DNA of 64,000 nucleotides. Origin: Azonexaceae bacterium. GTDB lineage: Bacteria > Pseudomonadota > Gammaproteobacteria > Burkholderiales > Rhodocyclaceae. Each line of letters begins with the position of its first letter. Positions within the stretch are counted from its first letter, which is position 1. The translations under genes were made by a program, and so were the position numbers. The stretch is from contig JAAXVL010000001.1 in the NCBI GenBank assembly GCA_013335535.1, forward strand, positions 885,764-949,763. The letters are read 5' to 3'. Positions 27,409-36,010 of this stretch are shown here, in pieces. The notes beneath the pieces are model-generated. The model saw only the letters and a program-made list of their open reading frames with translations. It ran no database searches and was not told where the DNA came from.

Positions 27409-28872
27409 TTACGGTGCCTTTTGCGCCAGCCAGGTTTGCAGCGACTCTGGCAACTCACTAACCAGCAAAGCGTGCCGGCCTGTTATCCAGCCGTGGATCG
27501 GGCCGGCCGGGCGCCCATCCAGGGCTTCCGTGATCAGCGTATTGGCGGTGATGTGGTCGTTGATCAGGCCGAGTTCGTCCTGAAGTTGCGATAGCGCGGC
27601 CAGATAGGGGCTGAGCTTTCGTTGTGGCAGCAAGGGGGCGAAGAACTCCAGCGTGTAGCGCAGCTTCTTGAAGGTGATGCGCATTTTGTGGCGCTCACTT
27701 GGTGTGAGCTCGGCGTGTCGGCGGGCCATGCGCCGGGCTTTCCGGGCGTGGCTGCGGATTTGCTGCTGGGCGAAATCCTTGATTGGCATCGGTAAAGTGT
27801 CACTCAGTGTATAAACAGCGGCGGTGAACTCAAGCAACAGGCGCGGATACTCCGTGACGGCAAGTAGGCCGATGACGGACTTTCGTGCACTGCTGGCGCG
27901 GCGTTGTGCTGCTTTGCGCAGGCGTTTGATGTCGCGGTTGTCCGGAAAGGCTTCGGCAATGGGGGGCAGTGTTTCTTCGAGGAAAACGTCCCAGTTGCGC
28001 GTGTCGCCCAGGGCTCCGGCCAGCGTTTGCCAGGTCTGGCCATAGGCGGCGACAAATTCAGGCGGCAGTACCGGGGCGAAGAGCTTGATCGCCGAACGCA
28101 GACGACGTAGCGCAACGCGGGCCTGGTGGATGAATTCTGCTTCGCCACCCAACAGCAGCCCTTTTTCGTTGCGCTGGAAATGTTCCAGGCAGCCTAGCGC
28201 AATGCTGCGAAAGGCTTCGATGGGCGTTTGCCGCTCGTTGATCGACACCGGTTTGCTTTTGAACGGCCGAAGCGGTTCGTCGAGAAAAAGCATGTAGCCA
28301 CGCTCGGCCTTGCTGGCGATGGCGGGGAAGAGGTCGAAGTTTTCCTGAAGTTTTCGGGTCAGGTTGAAGATGTCGTCGACCTGGCCCGAAAGCAGTTCGA
28401 GCTCGATTTCGCAGATCGCTGTCTGGCGGCCACGGCTTTCGATCTGGCCGCGGTCGATGGCGAGTTCGATCAAGGATTCGCCAAACGGCACATGCCAAAT
28501 CTGGCGTCGAAAATCGGTTGTGAAAATGGCTTCGAACTGATCGATGCGTCGCTCGAGAAAGTCGCGGAAGTCGTCCGCGTCAACGTGGCTGAAATCGAAA
28601 ACCCCCGGCGTTGCCGGCGCTTCCCATTCGCTGCGCATGGCCAGTCCGCCACTGGCCGGCTCGGCCGATTTGACGGTGCACAGCCATTGCCAGCCTTTCT
28701 TGCGGAAGCGCACGGCAACGCGCCGGGCGTGCAGTTCCAGCGTTGGAGTGTCGAAATAGGTGTTGAGCAAACGTAGCTTCTGCGAACGGATGTTGGCGAG
28801 CAAGGGGTGATCGGCCAGCTTGCGTGCGGCTTTTGGGCTCAGTTGAAGCTTGAGTTCGATTTCAGTGCTCAT
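27409..28872 (-). CDS. CYTH-CHAD domain protein (inorganic triphosphatase YgiF-like)
   Basis: A 487-aa protein. The N-terminal CYTH domain (1-200) shows the metal/phosphate motif EIELK (Glu4, Glu6, Lys8) and further basic and acidic pairs of the triphosphate tunnel. The C-terminal CHAD domain (about 215-487) is helical, rich in His, Arg and Lys, and is known in other proteins to bind polyphosphate. Members cleave inorganic triphosphate. It is 3 bp downstream of lapD on the same strand, so the lapG-lapD-CYTH/CHAD transcript links c-di-GMP signalling with polyphosphate metabolism in expression at least. Confidence 0.92.
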   Translation of the reverse strand: MSTEIELKLQLSPKAARKLADHPLLANIRSQKLRLLNTYFDTPTLELHARRVAVRFRKKGWQWLCTVKSAEPASGGLAMRSEWEAPATPGVFDFSHVDADDFRDFLERRIDQFEAIFTTDFRRQIWHVPFGESLIELAIDRGQIESRGRQTAICEIELELLSGQVDDIFNLTRKLQENFDLFPAIASKAERGYMLFLDEPLRPFKSKPVSINERQTPIEAFRSIALGCLEHFQRNEKGLLLGGEAEFIHQARVALRRLRSAIKLFAPVLPPEFVAAYGQTWQTLAGALGDTRNWDVFLEETLPPIAEAFPDNRDIKRLRKAAQRRASSARKSVIGLLAVTEYPRLLLEFTAAVYTLSDTLPMPIKDFAQQQIRSHARKARRMARRHAELTPSERHKMRITFKKLRYTLEFFAPLLPQRKLSPYLAALSQLQDELGLINDHITANTLITEALDGRPAGPIHGWITGRHALLVSELPESLQTWLAQKAP

Positions 28873-28875
28873 CGT

Positions 28876-30789
28876 TCAATTCCTCGGGACGGCGGGGCCG
28901 GTTGCACCATCGAAGCCCAGTTCGGGCAGGATGGCGAGTTCTTCGGCGGTCTGGACGCCTTCGGCGATAACGGTCAAACCAATATTATGCGCGATGCTGC
29001 ACAGTCCCTTGATGAAGGCCTGGTTGCCGGTTTGGGTATCGATGGCGCGGATGAAGCTGCCGTCGACCTTGAGGTAGTCGAGGCCGATGCCGTGCAGCCG
29101 ACCGATCTCGCTGAACTGCCGGCCAAAGTGCTCGATGCCGAGGCGGCAACCGAGGGGGCGCAGCGCGTCACAGAAAGCATGGAATTCATCGAAATGCTGG
29201 AAGACGCCGATTTCGGATACTTCCAGCCAGAGGCGAGGTGCCAGGTCCTTGCGGGCGGCGATCTGGGCGAACAGTCGGGCGCGGAAAGAGGCGTCGAGAA
29301 TGGACTCTCCCGACAGGTTGACCGCAACAGCTGGGGCTCCGGCGGCAATGCGTTCCAGCGCCAGACGGGCGGCAGCCAGATCGAGCTCGGTGGTCATGGA
29401 TAGGCGTGAAGCCATCGGCATGAAACTGCCGGCGGTCAGCCATTCACCGTCCTCGGTCGTTTGCAGGCGGAGCGGGCATTCGAAGTGCAGCAATTGTCCA
29501 GCGTTACCAGCTACCGGGAAATCGATCAAACGCAGGCGCTGGGTCTGGATGGCGCCTTCGAGCAGCTTCTTCCAGTCGGAGTTTGAGGTGGCGTGCTGAT
29601 CGCAATCGCTCTCGGCACGGCACCAAGCCAGCCCGCTCTGGCCCTCGGCTGATGCCAGCGCGGTGTCGACGCGAGACATCAGGCTGCCTATCGTCTGGCC
29701 ATGCAGATAGACACCGCTGGCGATATGGCCGATGCGTTCGCCATCGATCAGGCCGGCCGCGGTCAGATCATTTAGTGCGTGCAGCAGTATTTCGGCATAG
29801 GGCGCCGGGTCCTGAACGCCTGGCAGTAGCAGTGCGAAATCAGCGCCGTTCAGGCGGGCTGAGGCGGCATTGGGTTTTTCCGCAGCCAGTCCGTTCAAGG
29901 TGCTGCCGAGTCGACGGAGCAGTTCATCGGCCATTTCCCGGCCGGCCCGCTTGTTGATGCCCGCCAGGTCAGCCAGCCGTAGCAAGACCAGCGAGCCGGA
30001 TGCTGCTGCGTCGTCGTCGCTGAGGGCGGCGGCCAGCTGATTCATGAAAAAGGCGCGGTTGGCCAGGCCGGTCAGGCTGTCCTGGTTCGCTTCACGGCGA
30101 ACCTTTTCAAGTCGGGCGGCCTCCTCGGCAAACATGGCCTTGAGGCGGTCGACCATGGCATTCATCGCGCTGGCTAGGCTCTTCAACTCGGGCGTCGCGG
30201 GTTCCTGGATGGTTGTGAAGCGTCTTTCGCTGATAGCTTGGGCTTGGCCAACCACCGCGTCGAGTGGACGGCGAATACCGCGCAGGAATTGCATGCCAAT
30301 CAGGCCCATCAAGCCACCGCCAATGGCAAACCAGCCGAGTAGCTTGAGGGCGCCGTGCCACAGTTCTTCATAGGCAAAATGGCTGTGGCTGACCAGTTCT
30401 ATCATGCCGAACTGATTCCAGCCCGAAGAAACCTGGGCTTGCCCCGGTAACGAGTCAATCGGGAAAAGGCGGATGAACCAGTCGGGCACCTTTCCTGAAT
30501 CCTGCGGGCTGGATTTTTCAATCATGGTCTTGCCATTGGGATCGATCAGCCGAACAGCCGCATATTGGCCGCTGTCGAAGACGGCCGCGACCTGCAGCTC
30601 GACCGTCACCGGATCCTTGTCCAGTTGCGACATCGAGAGGGCCAGCGTGGCGGCATTGTCGTTGTTCTTGATAGCCAGTTGGCGTTCCAGATAGTGGCGA
30701 GCCGTCAGCGTGCTGACAATGAAGCTGCCGGCAAACGCCATAACGGTGCTGGCGATGACCGCGAGCCAGAGTTGTCGGAATAAGGACAT
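28876..30789 (-). CDS. lapD: LapD-type c-di-GMP receptor with degenerate GGDEF and EAL domains
   Basis: A 637-aa inner-membrane protein. Two membrane helices (about 8-28 and 148-168) enclose a periplasmic LapD_MoxY_N-like sensor; a HAMP linker (about 170-225) leads to GGDEF and EAL domains. The GGDEF site is NGADF (314-318), and the EAL signature is replaced by FECPLRL (about 428), so both enzyme activities are probably lost and c-di-GMP is read instead. The HAMP and EAL layout is that of LapD, which sequesters the protease LapG when bound to c-di-GMP. lapG lies 10 bp upstream in the same operon, which supports this strongly. Confidence 0.9.
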   Translation of the reverse strand: MSLFRQLWLAVIASTVMAFAGSFIVSTLTARHYLERQLAIKNNDNAATLALSMSQLDKDPVTVELQVAAVFDSGQYAAVRLIDPNGKTMIEKSSPQDSGKVPDWFIRLFPIDSLPGQAQVSSGWNQFGMIELVSHSHFAYEELWHGALKLLGWFAIGGGLMGLIGMQFLRGIRRPLDAVVGQAQAISERRFTTIQEPATPELKSLASAMNAMVDRLKAMFAEEAARLEKVRREANQDSLTGLANRAFFMNQLAAALSDDDAAASGSLVLLRLADLAGINKRAGREMADELLRRLGSTLNGLAAEKPNAASARLNGADFALLLPGVQDPAPYAEILLHALNDLTAAGLIDGERIGHIASGVYLHGQTIGSLMSRVDTALASAEGQSGLAWCRAESDCDQHATSNSDWKKLLEGAIQTQRLRLIDFPVAGNAGQLLHFECPLRLQTTEDGEWLTAGSFMPMASRLSMTTELDLAAARLALERIAAGAPAVAVNLSGESILDASFRARLFAQIAARKDLAPRLWLEVSEIGVFQHFDEFHAFCDALRPLGCRLGIEHFGRQFSEIGRLHGIGLDYLKVDGSFIRAIDTQTGNQAFIKGLCSIAHNIGLTVIAEGVQTAEELAILPELGFDGATGPAVPRN

Positions 30790-30799
30790 GTTGATTACC

Positions 30800-31486
30800 T
30801 CACTGGAAGCCTTCAGCGCGCGCCCGGGCCAGCAAGTCCTGCCAGCGCGAAAGATTGCTCTTGCTGGACTGATTGCCGGTGCCCTGCCACAGCCCCGCGC
30901 TGTTGAAACTGAAAATCGGTGAAAGATCGCTGCGCCGGGAGGCGGGCAGGATCTGGGGATTCAGGTTGTCGAGGACCAGCGGGTCCGCGGTCGGCGTGGC
31001 GTAATAGGCCAGCACCATGTGCGCCTGGAGGAACGTTCCCGCCGGGCCGGTCTGCGCGGCTTTGACGTAAACCAGACGCAGCTTGTTGATTGGTATGCCG
31101 AGATCGATCAGCGAGTAATACTTGGCGATGGAGATATCCTCGCAATCGCCTCGTCCCTGGCCTATCGTCTCCGTAGGTGTTGCCCAGTAGTCGCTCTGCC
31201 CCCACACCGACATGTCATCATCAAAGGCAATCCGCCGATTGATGAAGTCATTGACGCGCCGCAACTTCTCCGTTTCGGAGGCCTTGAGCCCTTCGCCGAG
31301 CATGCGCTGCCAGTCGAGCAGCAACGGCACCCGGTCGGCGCCAAAGCGGCTGACCAGTACCTGCTGCAGCCGGTCAAAGTCGATGCCCAGTGCCAAAGGC
31401 AGGCCGCTCAGAGCGAGCATGCCTATGGTGGCGACAGTGGCCAGCCAGCGGAGCAGCGTAGTGTTTTTACGCAATGGACGCGTCAA
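30800..31486 (-). CDS. lapG: LapG-type periplasmic cysteine protease
   Basis: A 228-aa transglutaminase-like protease (BTLCP family) that cuts large surface adhesins and releases biofilms. The catalytic residues are Cys115 (GRGDCEDI), His156 (QAHMVLAYY) and Asp173 (VLDNLNPQ). A hydrophobic N-terminus (about 12-34) would serve as signal peptide. The start is uncertain: the frame opens with TTG at 31486, a second TTG lies at 31474, and the first ATG (31420) would cut the signal peptide. It is transcribed toward lapD and divergent from the TolC-like gene. No LapA-type adhesin is in the window. Confidence 0.92.
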   Translation of the reverse strand: MTRPLRKNTTLLRWLATVATIGMLALSGLPLALGIDFDRLQQVLVSRFGADRVPLLLDWQRMLGEGLKASETEKLRRVNDFINRRIAFDDDMSVWGQSDYWATPTETIGQGRGDCEDISIAKYYSLIDLGIPINKLRLVYVKAAQTGPAGTFLQAHMVLAYYATPTADPLVLDNLNPQILPASRRSDLSPIFSFNSAGLWQGTGNQSSKSNLSRWQDLLARARAEGFQ

Positions 31487-31546
31487 GTCGTTGAATTATC
31501 AGGTTGGAAACGTCGGTTATTTCACAGTCGCCAAATGGCTAATCTC

Positions 31547-31552
31547 TATAAT
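31547..31552 (+). promoter_or_regulatory. -10 promoter element (TATAAT) before the TolC-like gene
   Basis: A perfect TATAAT lies 28 bp before the ATG. No convincing -35 is at the usual distance; TTCACA is 20 bp upstream. An activator may be needed. Confidence 0.5.
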
Positions 31553-31580
31553 CCGGCCAAAACCCTGTTGATTATCCCCC

Positions 31581-33446
31581 ATGAAAATGAAAAAACTCGT
31601 TTCCTTGCTGCTAACCATCGCATTTCCTGCCCTTGCTAATGCAGCAGAGGCGATGCCGAGCGGCGTTGCCGTCCCCGCGACCCTGAAAGAAGTAGCGCAA
31701 CGAGCGGTGTTGAACAGTCCTGAAGTGACCTCGAAGTGGCACGCCTACCGGGCGGCCGAAGAAGAAATTGGTGTTGCGCGAGGAGGCTACCTGCCGCGCG
31801 TAGACCTCACTGCCGGCAGTGGCCGCGAAAGCCTGCGCCAGCCCACCGCCGCTGACCGCGACTACACCCGCAGCGGCGTCATGCTCAGCCTCAACCAGAT
31901 GATCTTCGACGGCTTCGCCACGAGAAACGAAGTCCGCCGCCTCGACAAAGCCCGCATCGTCCGCTACTACGAACTCCTCGACGCCTCCGAAGCCACCGCC
32001 CTCGAAGCCGGGCGCGCCTACCTCGACGTTCTGCGCTACCGCCACCTCGTCGACCTCGCCAAAGACAACTACATCCAGCACAAAGCCACCCACGACCAGA
32101 TCGAACGGCGCACCCAAAGCGGCGTCGGCCGTCGCGTCGACCTCGAACAAGCCGGCAGCCGTCTCGCCCTGGCTGAAATCAACCTCATCACCGAAAGCGC
32201 CAACCTCCACGACGTCAGCGCCCGCTACCAACGCCTCGTCGGTGCCCAACCCGCCGACGCCATCGTCCCCCCCGCCGAACTCAACAACGCCATCCCGGCC
32301 CAGGCCAAAGTTGCCCTCGACACCCTGCACCGCAAAAACCCCGCGCTCCTCGCCGCCACCGAAAACATCGAAGCCGCCCAATACGAAATCAACAACCGCC
32401 GTGGCGCCTACTCCCCCAAACTCGACTTCCGCGCCCGCACCGACAACACCCGCAACTACCTCGGAGACACCGGCGACCGTCACCACAACGTCGCCGAACT
32501 CGTCGTCAGCTGGAACCTCTTCAACGGCGGCTCCGACCGTGCTCGCGAAAAACAGACCATTGAAAAGAAAAACCTCGCCTTCGACCTGCGCGAAAAAGCC
32601 TGCCGCGACACCCGGCAAACCCTCCTCATCGCCTACAACGACGTCCTGCGCCTCAAAGAACAAGCCATCTTCAACGCCCGCCAGGTCGCCCTGCTGGAAA
32701 AAACCCGTGACGCCTACCGCGACCAGTTCAACGTCGGCCAGCGCACCCTGCTCGACCTCCTCGACACCGAAAACGAACTCCTCGCCGCCCGTCGCGCCAA
32801 CGTCAACGCCGACACCGACCTGACCCTCTCCTACCTGCGCACCTACGCCGGCATGGGCACGCTCCTCGAACAACTCGGCCTGCAACGCCTTGACACCGCC
32901 ACCCCGGGGCAGGACGAACTCGCCGACGTCGACCCCAGCCAACTCTGCCCGAACGACCCCATCGCCCTCGGCGTGCCCGACCGCAACGAACTCAACGCCA
33001 AAGCCGCCGCCCTCAACGCCAGCCGCGCCCCGCTCGTCGCCGCCGCACCCATCGCCCTCGGCCCCGAAGCCGGCATCCAGAACCAGGTCAAATCCTGGGC
33101 TGCCGCCTGGTCGGCCAGAGACTACGCCGCCTACAGCGCCTTCTACGCCCCGACCTTCACCCCGGACGGCGGTCTGACCCGCGAAGACTGGGCCCAGCTA
33201 CGCCGCGGCCGCATCTCCACCCGCGGTGACATCAACGTCGAGATTCAGGACATGAAAATCCGGATGGACGGCAACGACCGCGCCTTTGCCGAATTCCGTC
33301 AGGTCTATCAGTCCAAGGGCTACAACGACACCACGCAGAAGACGCTAGAGATGATCAAGGTCAATGGCAAGTGGCTGATCAACCGGGAAACCTCGGTGCC
33401 CTGCACCGGCAATACCGTGGGCGGGTGCAAGGGGCTGGTCAAGTAA
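31581..33446 (+). CDS. TolC-family outer-membrane efflux protein with C-terminal NTF2-like domain
   Basis: A 621-aa protein: signal peptide (1-21), TolC-type domain (about 35-430) and, after a Pro/Ala-rich linker, an NTF2/SnoaL-like domain (about 495-615; WAAAWSARDYAAYSAFYAP is its start). The TolC part fits LapE-like channels of type I secretion, in keeping with the neighbouring lapDG. An extra NTF2-like domain on the C-terminus is not usual for TolC. Codons from about 31800 to 33150 end almost always in C (CTC, GCC, ATC, AAC), unlike both ends of the gene and its neighbours, which use CTG and AAG. The antisense strand is therefore stop-free for 443 codons. Confidence 0.88.
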   Translation: MKMKKLVSLLLTIAFPALANAAEAMPSGVAVPATLKEVAQRAVLNSPEVTSKWHAYRAAEEEIGVARGGYLPRVDLTAGSGRESLRQPTAADRDYTRSGVMLSLNQMIFDGFATRNEVRRLDKARIVRYYELLDASEATALEAGRAYLDVLRYRHLVDLAKDNYIQHKATHDQIERRTQSGVGRRVDLEQAGSRLALAEINLITESANLHDVSARYQRLVGAQPADAIVPPAELNNAIPAQAKVALDTLHRKNPALLAATENIEAAQYEINNRRGAYSPKLDFRARTDNTRNYLGDTGDRHHNVAELVVSWNLFNGGSDRAREKQTIEKKNLAFDLREKACRDTRQTLLIAYNDVLRLKEQAIFNARQVALLEKTRDAYRDQFNVGQRTLLDLLDTENELLAARRANVNADTDLTLSYLRTYAGMGTLLEQLGLQRLDTATPGQDELADVDPSQLCPNDPIALGVPDRNELNAKAAALNASRAPLVAAAPIALGPEAGIQNQVKSWAAAWSARDYAAYSAFYAPTFTPDGGLTREDWAQLRRGRISTRGDINVEIQDMKIRMDGNDRAFAEFRQVYQSKGYNDTTQKTLEMIKVNGKWLINRETSVPCTGNTVGGCKGLVK

Positions 33447-33456
33447 GGCGCCTGCT

Positions 33457-33474
33457 GTCGGTGGGAACACCGAC
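33457..33474. other. hairpin after the TolC-like gene
   Basis: GTCGGTG-GGAA-CACCGAC has a 7-bp stem and a GNRA-type tetraloop, and precedes the larger hairpin. Confidence 0.5.
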
Positions 33475-33483
33475 TGCCAAAGA

Positions 33484-33510
33484 CAAAGGCCATGCGATGC
33501 ATGGCCTTTG
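33484..33510. terminator. bidirectional stem-loop between convergent genes
   Basis: CAAAGGCCATGC-GAT-GCATGGCCTTTG is a perfect 12-bp stem with a 3-nt loop. The flanking T-run is short, so termination is probable for both strands but not certain. Confidence 0.65.
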
Positions 33511-33532
33511 GCGTTTCAGGGGGGCGTCGAAA

Positions 33533-34162
33533 TCAGGCCAGCAGGCTGGCGTTCAGCGTATAGGTCCCGATCAGACTGGCTTCGGCCAGAATGTGGCCCT
33601 GAATGGCAGCACGGACTTCAGGTCCGCCGAACTTGCCATCGAGCGGCAGCGTTTCAATATCCAGGGCATACAACGTGAAAATGTAGTGATGGATGATTTC
33701 GTCGTTCCACGGCGGGCAGGGGCCATCGTAGCCGTAGTAGTCGCCGTTCATGTCGTGGTCGCCGGCAAACCAGTCGGTGTAGTTGTTGATGCCCTGCCGG
33801 CAGTCTTGTGCCGTCTGCGGCCCGGGTTTGCCGCGTGGCGTGACTTGATGACTGAATTCGCCCTCGGCAATCGAATTGAAGGTGGCGGGCAGGTCGATCA
33901 GGACCCAGTGGAAGAAATCGACGCGGGGCAGGGCGGCGGGAACGGTCCTGTCTTCCTGGTTGACGTCGTCGCCCTTGCTCGGGACATCCGGATCGTGGCA
34001 GATGAGTACGAAGGATTTTGTGCCAGCGGGGGCTTCGCTCCATGCCAGGTGAGGATTGACGTTTTTGCCAAGGCAGACGTGATGGGCCGGGTCTGGTGTG
34101 CAAAAGGAGAAATCCCCTGGAATCGCTTGCCCGTTCTCAAAGCTGGTGCTGGTCAGTTTCAT
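33533..34162 (-). CDS. PEBP family protein (YbhB/YbcL-like)
   Basis: A 209-aa phosphatidylethanolamine-binding-protein fold. The conserved core is present: NPHLAWSEAPAGTKSFVLICHDPDVP (region 36-62), DFFHWVLIDLPA and GYDGPCPPW, which line the anion-binding pocket. It lacks a clear signal peptide, so it is probably cytoplasmic. It is longer than YbhB (158 aa) owing to loops after the DPD motif. The ligand is unknown. The gene is 16 bp from murJ on the same strand. Confidence 0.92.
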   Translation of the reverse strand: MKLTSTSFENGQAIPGDFSFCTPDPAHHVCLGKNVNPHLAWSEAPAGTKSFVLICHDPDVPSKGDDVNQEDRTVPAALPRVDFFHWVLIDLPATFNSIAEGEFSHQVTPRGKPGPQTAQDCRQGINNYTDWFAGDHDMNGDYYGYDGPCPPWNDEIIHHYIFTLYALDIETLPLDGKFGGPEVRAAIQGHILAEASLIGTYTLNASLLA

Positions 34163-34178
34163 CGTTACCTCTCCCGTG

Positions 34179-35726
34179 TTACGCCGCCTGGCGTTTGAAG
34201 TCGCTCAGGCGGAAGCCAAGAATCCGAAGTGTGACGAAATAGGCGCTGGCGCCAAGCGGCACCAGCCAGGCTAAATGGATTGTCCGGTCGACAAAGCTCC
34301 TTTGCAACCAGCTTGTTTCCAGGCCCATGCCAAACCATAGAATGCCGCCCATGACGATCAATGCGAGTAGCAGCTTGCTGCTGAAAATCAGCCACCCCGC
34401 CTGTGGCTGATAGATTTCCAGGCGGCGCAGGCCGCGATAGAGCATCAGCGCATTCAGGCAGGCCGCCAGACCGATCGACAGGGCCAAGCCGGCATGCTCC
34501 AGCCAGCCGACGAAGGCGAGGTTCATGATTTGCGTGGCAGCCAGCGAGATCAGTGCAATGCGTACCGGGGTCCGGATGTTCTGGCGGGCGTAGAAACCGG
34601 GCGCCAGTACCTTGACGAGAATCATGCCGGTCAGCCCGACGGTGTAGGCAACCAGGGCTTCGCGGGTACGGAAGACGTCATCGGCCGAAAAGGCGCCGTG
34701 ATAGAACAGGGCCGAGATCAGCGGTACGGCCAGGATAGCCAGAGCCAGGGCGGCCGGTGCGGCGAGCAGCAGGGTCAGGCGCAGCCCCCAGTCGAGCAGG
34801 CGCGAATACTCAACGGGGTTGTTGCTGGCGTGGTAGCGGGACAGCGAGGGCAGCAGGATCGTCCCCAGTGTGGCGCCGAGCATGCCGGAAGGAAACTCCA
34901 TCAGGCGGTCGGCGTAGTACAGCCAGGAAACGCTGCCTGATTGCAGGAACGAAGCAAAGATGGTGTTGATCAGGAGGCTGATCTGTGAAACCGAAACGCC
35001 GATCATGGCTGGCGCCATCAGTTTCGTTATGCGGCGAACCCCAGGGTCGGCCCAGGCGGCGCGCCAGTTGAGTGACGGGCGGGGCAACATGGCAATTTTT
35101 TTCAGGGCGGGGATCTGGATTGCCAGTTGCAACAGGCCGCCGAGAAAAACCGCCCACCCCAGCACCAGCACCGGCGGGTCGAAATAGGGGGCGGCAAACA
35201 GCGCCATGCCAATGATGGACAGGTTGAGCAGAACGGGTGTGAACGCTGGCAGCGCGAAGCGGCTCCAGCTATTGAGAATGCCACCCGAGAGGGCAACCAG
35301 CGACATGAAGAAAATGTACGGGAAGGTGATTCGGGTCAGCATCACCGTCAACTCGAACTTGCCTGCGTCTGCTACAAAGCCGGGGGCAGAGACCCAGACC
35401 AGTAAAGGGGCGGTTGCAATGCCGATGGCCGTGACGGCAAAAAGCGCCATCGACAGCAGGCTGGCGACGTGGTCGACCAGTGTGCGCGTATTCTCCTCGC
35501 TGCCCTTGTTCTTGTATTCACCCAGGATGGGAACGAAAGCTTGAGAAAAGGCGCCTTCGGCAAACATCCGGCGCAGCAGATTGGGCAGCTTGAAGGCGAC
35601 AAAAAAAGCATCGGTAGCCAGTCCGGCGCCGAAGCTGCGGGCAATGACGAAGTCACGTGCGAAGCCGAGAATTCTTGAAAGCAGGGTCATGCCACTGACC
35701 GTGGCCAGCGCGCGTAGCAGGTTCAT
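34179..35726 (-). CDS. murJ: lipid II flippase MurJ
   Basis: A 515-aa MOP-superfamily protein with about 14 membrane helices. It flips lipid II for peptidoglycan synthesis. [25 protein letters not shown] and [14 protein letters not shown] are family signatures, and the central Arg/Lys-lined cavity is suggested by charges in helices 1, 2, 7 and 8. Length is normal. The ATG is placed directly at the conserved start. It is transcribed away from the tRNA gene. Confidence 0.96.
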   Translation of the reverse strand: MNLLRALATVSGMTLLSRILGFARDFVIARSFGAGLATDAFFVAFKLPNLLRRMFAEGAFSQAFVPILGEYKNKGSEENTRTLVDHVASLLSMALFAVTAIGIATAPLLVWVSAPGFVADAGKFELTVMLTRITFPYIFFMSLVALSGGILNSWSRFALPAFTPVLLNLSIIGMALFAAPYFDPPVLVLGWAVFLGGLLQLAIQIPALKKIAMLPRPSLNWRAAWADPGVRRITKLMAPAMIGVSVSQISLLINTIFASFLQSGSVSWLYYADRLMEFPSGMLGATLGTILLPSLSRYHASNNPVEYSRLLDWGLRLTLLLAAPAALALAILAVPLISALFYHGAFSADDVFRTREALVAYTVGLTGMILVKVLAPGFYARQNIRTPVRIALISLAATQIMNLAFVGWLEHAGLALSIGLAACLNALMLYRGLRRLEIYQPQAGWLIFSSKLLLALIVMGGILWFGMGLETSWLQRSFVDRTIHLAWLVPLGASAYFVTLRILGFRLSDFKRQAA

Positions 35727-35841
35727 GTGATATGGGTGTTGCTGAAAAGCGTGATTCTACGCTGTGCCTTCTACGAAGGCCGTAAAAGGCATTCAAGATG
35801 GATTTGTTGATGCTAAAGCGAGGGATTCCGAATGCGCCTTG

Positions 35842-35870
35842 TTGCCCGTATGGATCAGCTAATGTAGAAT
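35842..35870 (+). promoter_or_regulatory. sigma-70 promoter for tRNA-Thr
   Basis: TTGCCC-N17-TAGAAT, followed by a GC-rich discriminator (TCGCGGCC) as expected for a stable-RNA promoter under stringent control. The tRNA starts 15 bp after the -10. Confidence 0.7.
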
Positions 35871-35885
35871 TCGCGGCCTTGGTTT

Positions 35886-35961
35886 GCCGCTTTAGCTCAG
35901 TTGGTAGAGCAGTTCATTCGTAATGAAAAGGTCGCCAGTTCGATTCCGGCAAGCGGCACCA
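35886..35961 (+). tRNA. tRNA-Thr (anticodon CGT)
   Basis: A 76-nt cloverleaf with the 3' CCA encoded. The acceptor stem GCCGCTT/AAGCGGC is perfect, the D arm is GCTC...GAGC, and the anticodon loop TTCGTAA gives CGT, reading ACG threonine codons. Two non-pairs are visible: G27-A43 at the anticodon stem base and A52-C62 in the T stem. These do not break the fold, and the promoter and terminator are good, so it is probably active. Confidence 0.93.
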
Positions 35962-35970
35962 TCTTGATTT

Positions 35971-35994
35971 AGCCCACCTCGCGTGGGCTTTTTC
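35971..35994 (+). terminator. intrinsic terminator after tRNA-Thr
   Basis: AGCCCAC-CTCGC-GTGGGCT followed by five T residues (7-bp stem). It also lies at the convergent end of the diguanylate cyclase gene. Confidence 0.85.
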
Positions 35995-36010
35995 ATTTCC
36001 GTGGCGCTAT

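Noticed and set aside
29310-29330. A GGTTGACCG sequence inside lapD.
   Set aside because: Encodes the conserved VNLSG of EAL domains on the minus strand and lacks the T-run; not a repeat copy.
31611-32942. A 443-codon open frame on the minus strand within the TolC-like gene.
   Set aside because: A shadow caused by extreme codon bias of the sense gene; its composition (Gly/Val/Glu-rich repeats) is not protein-like.
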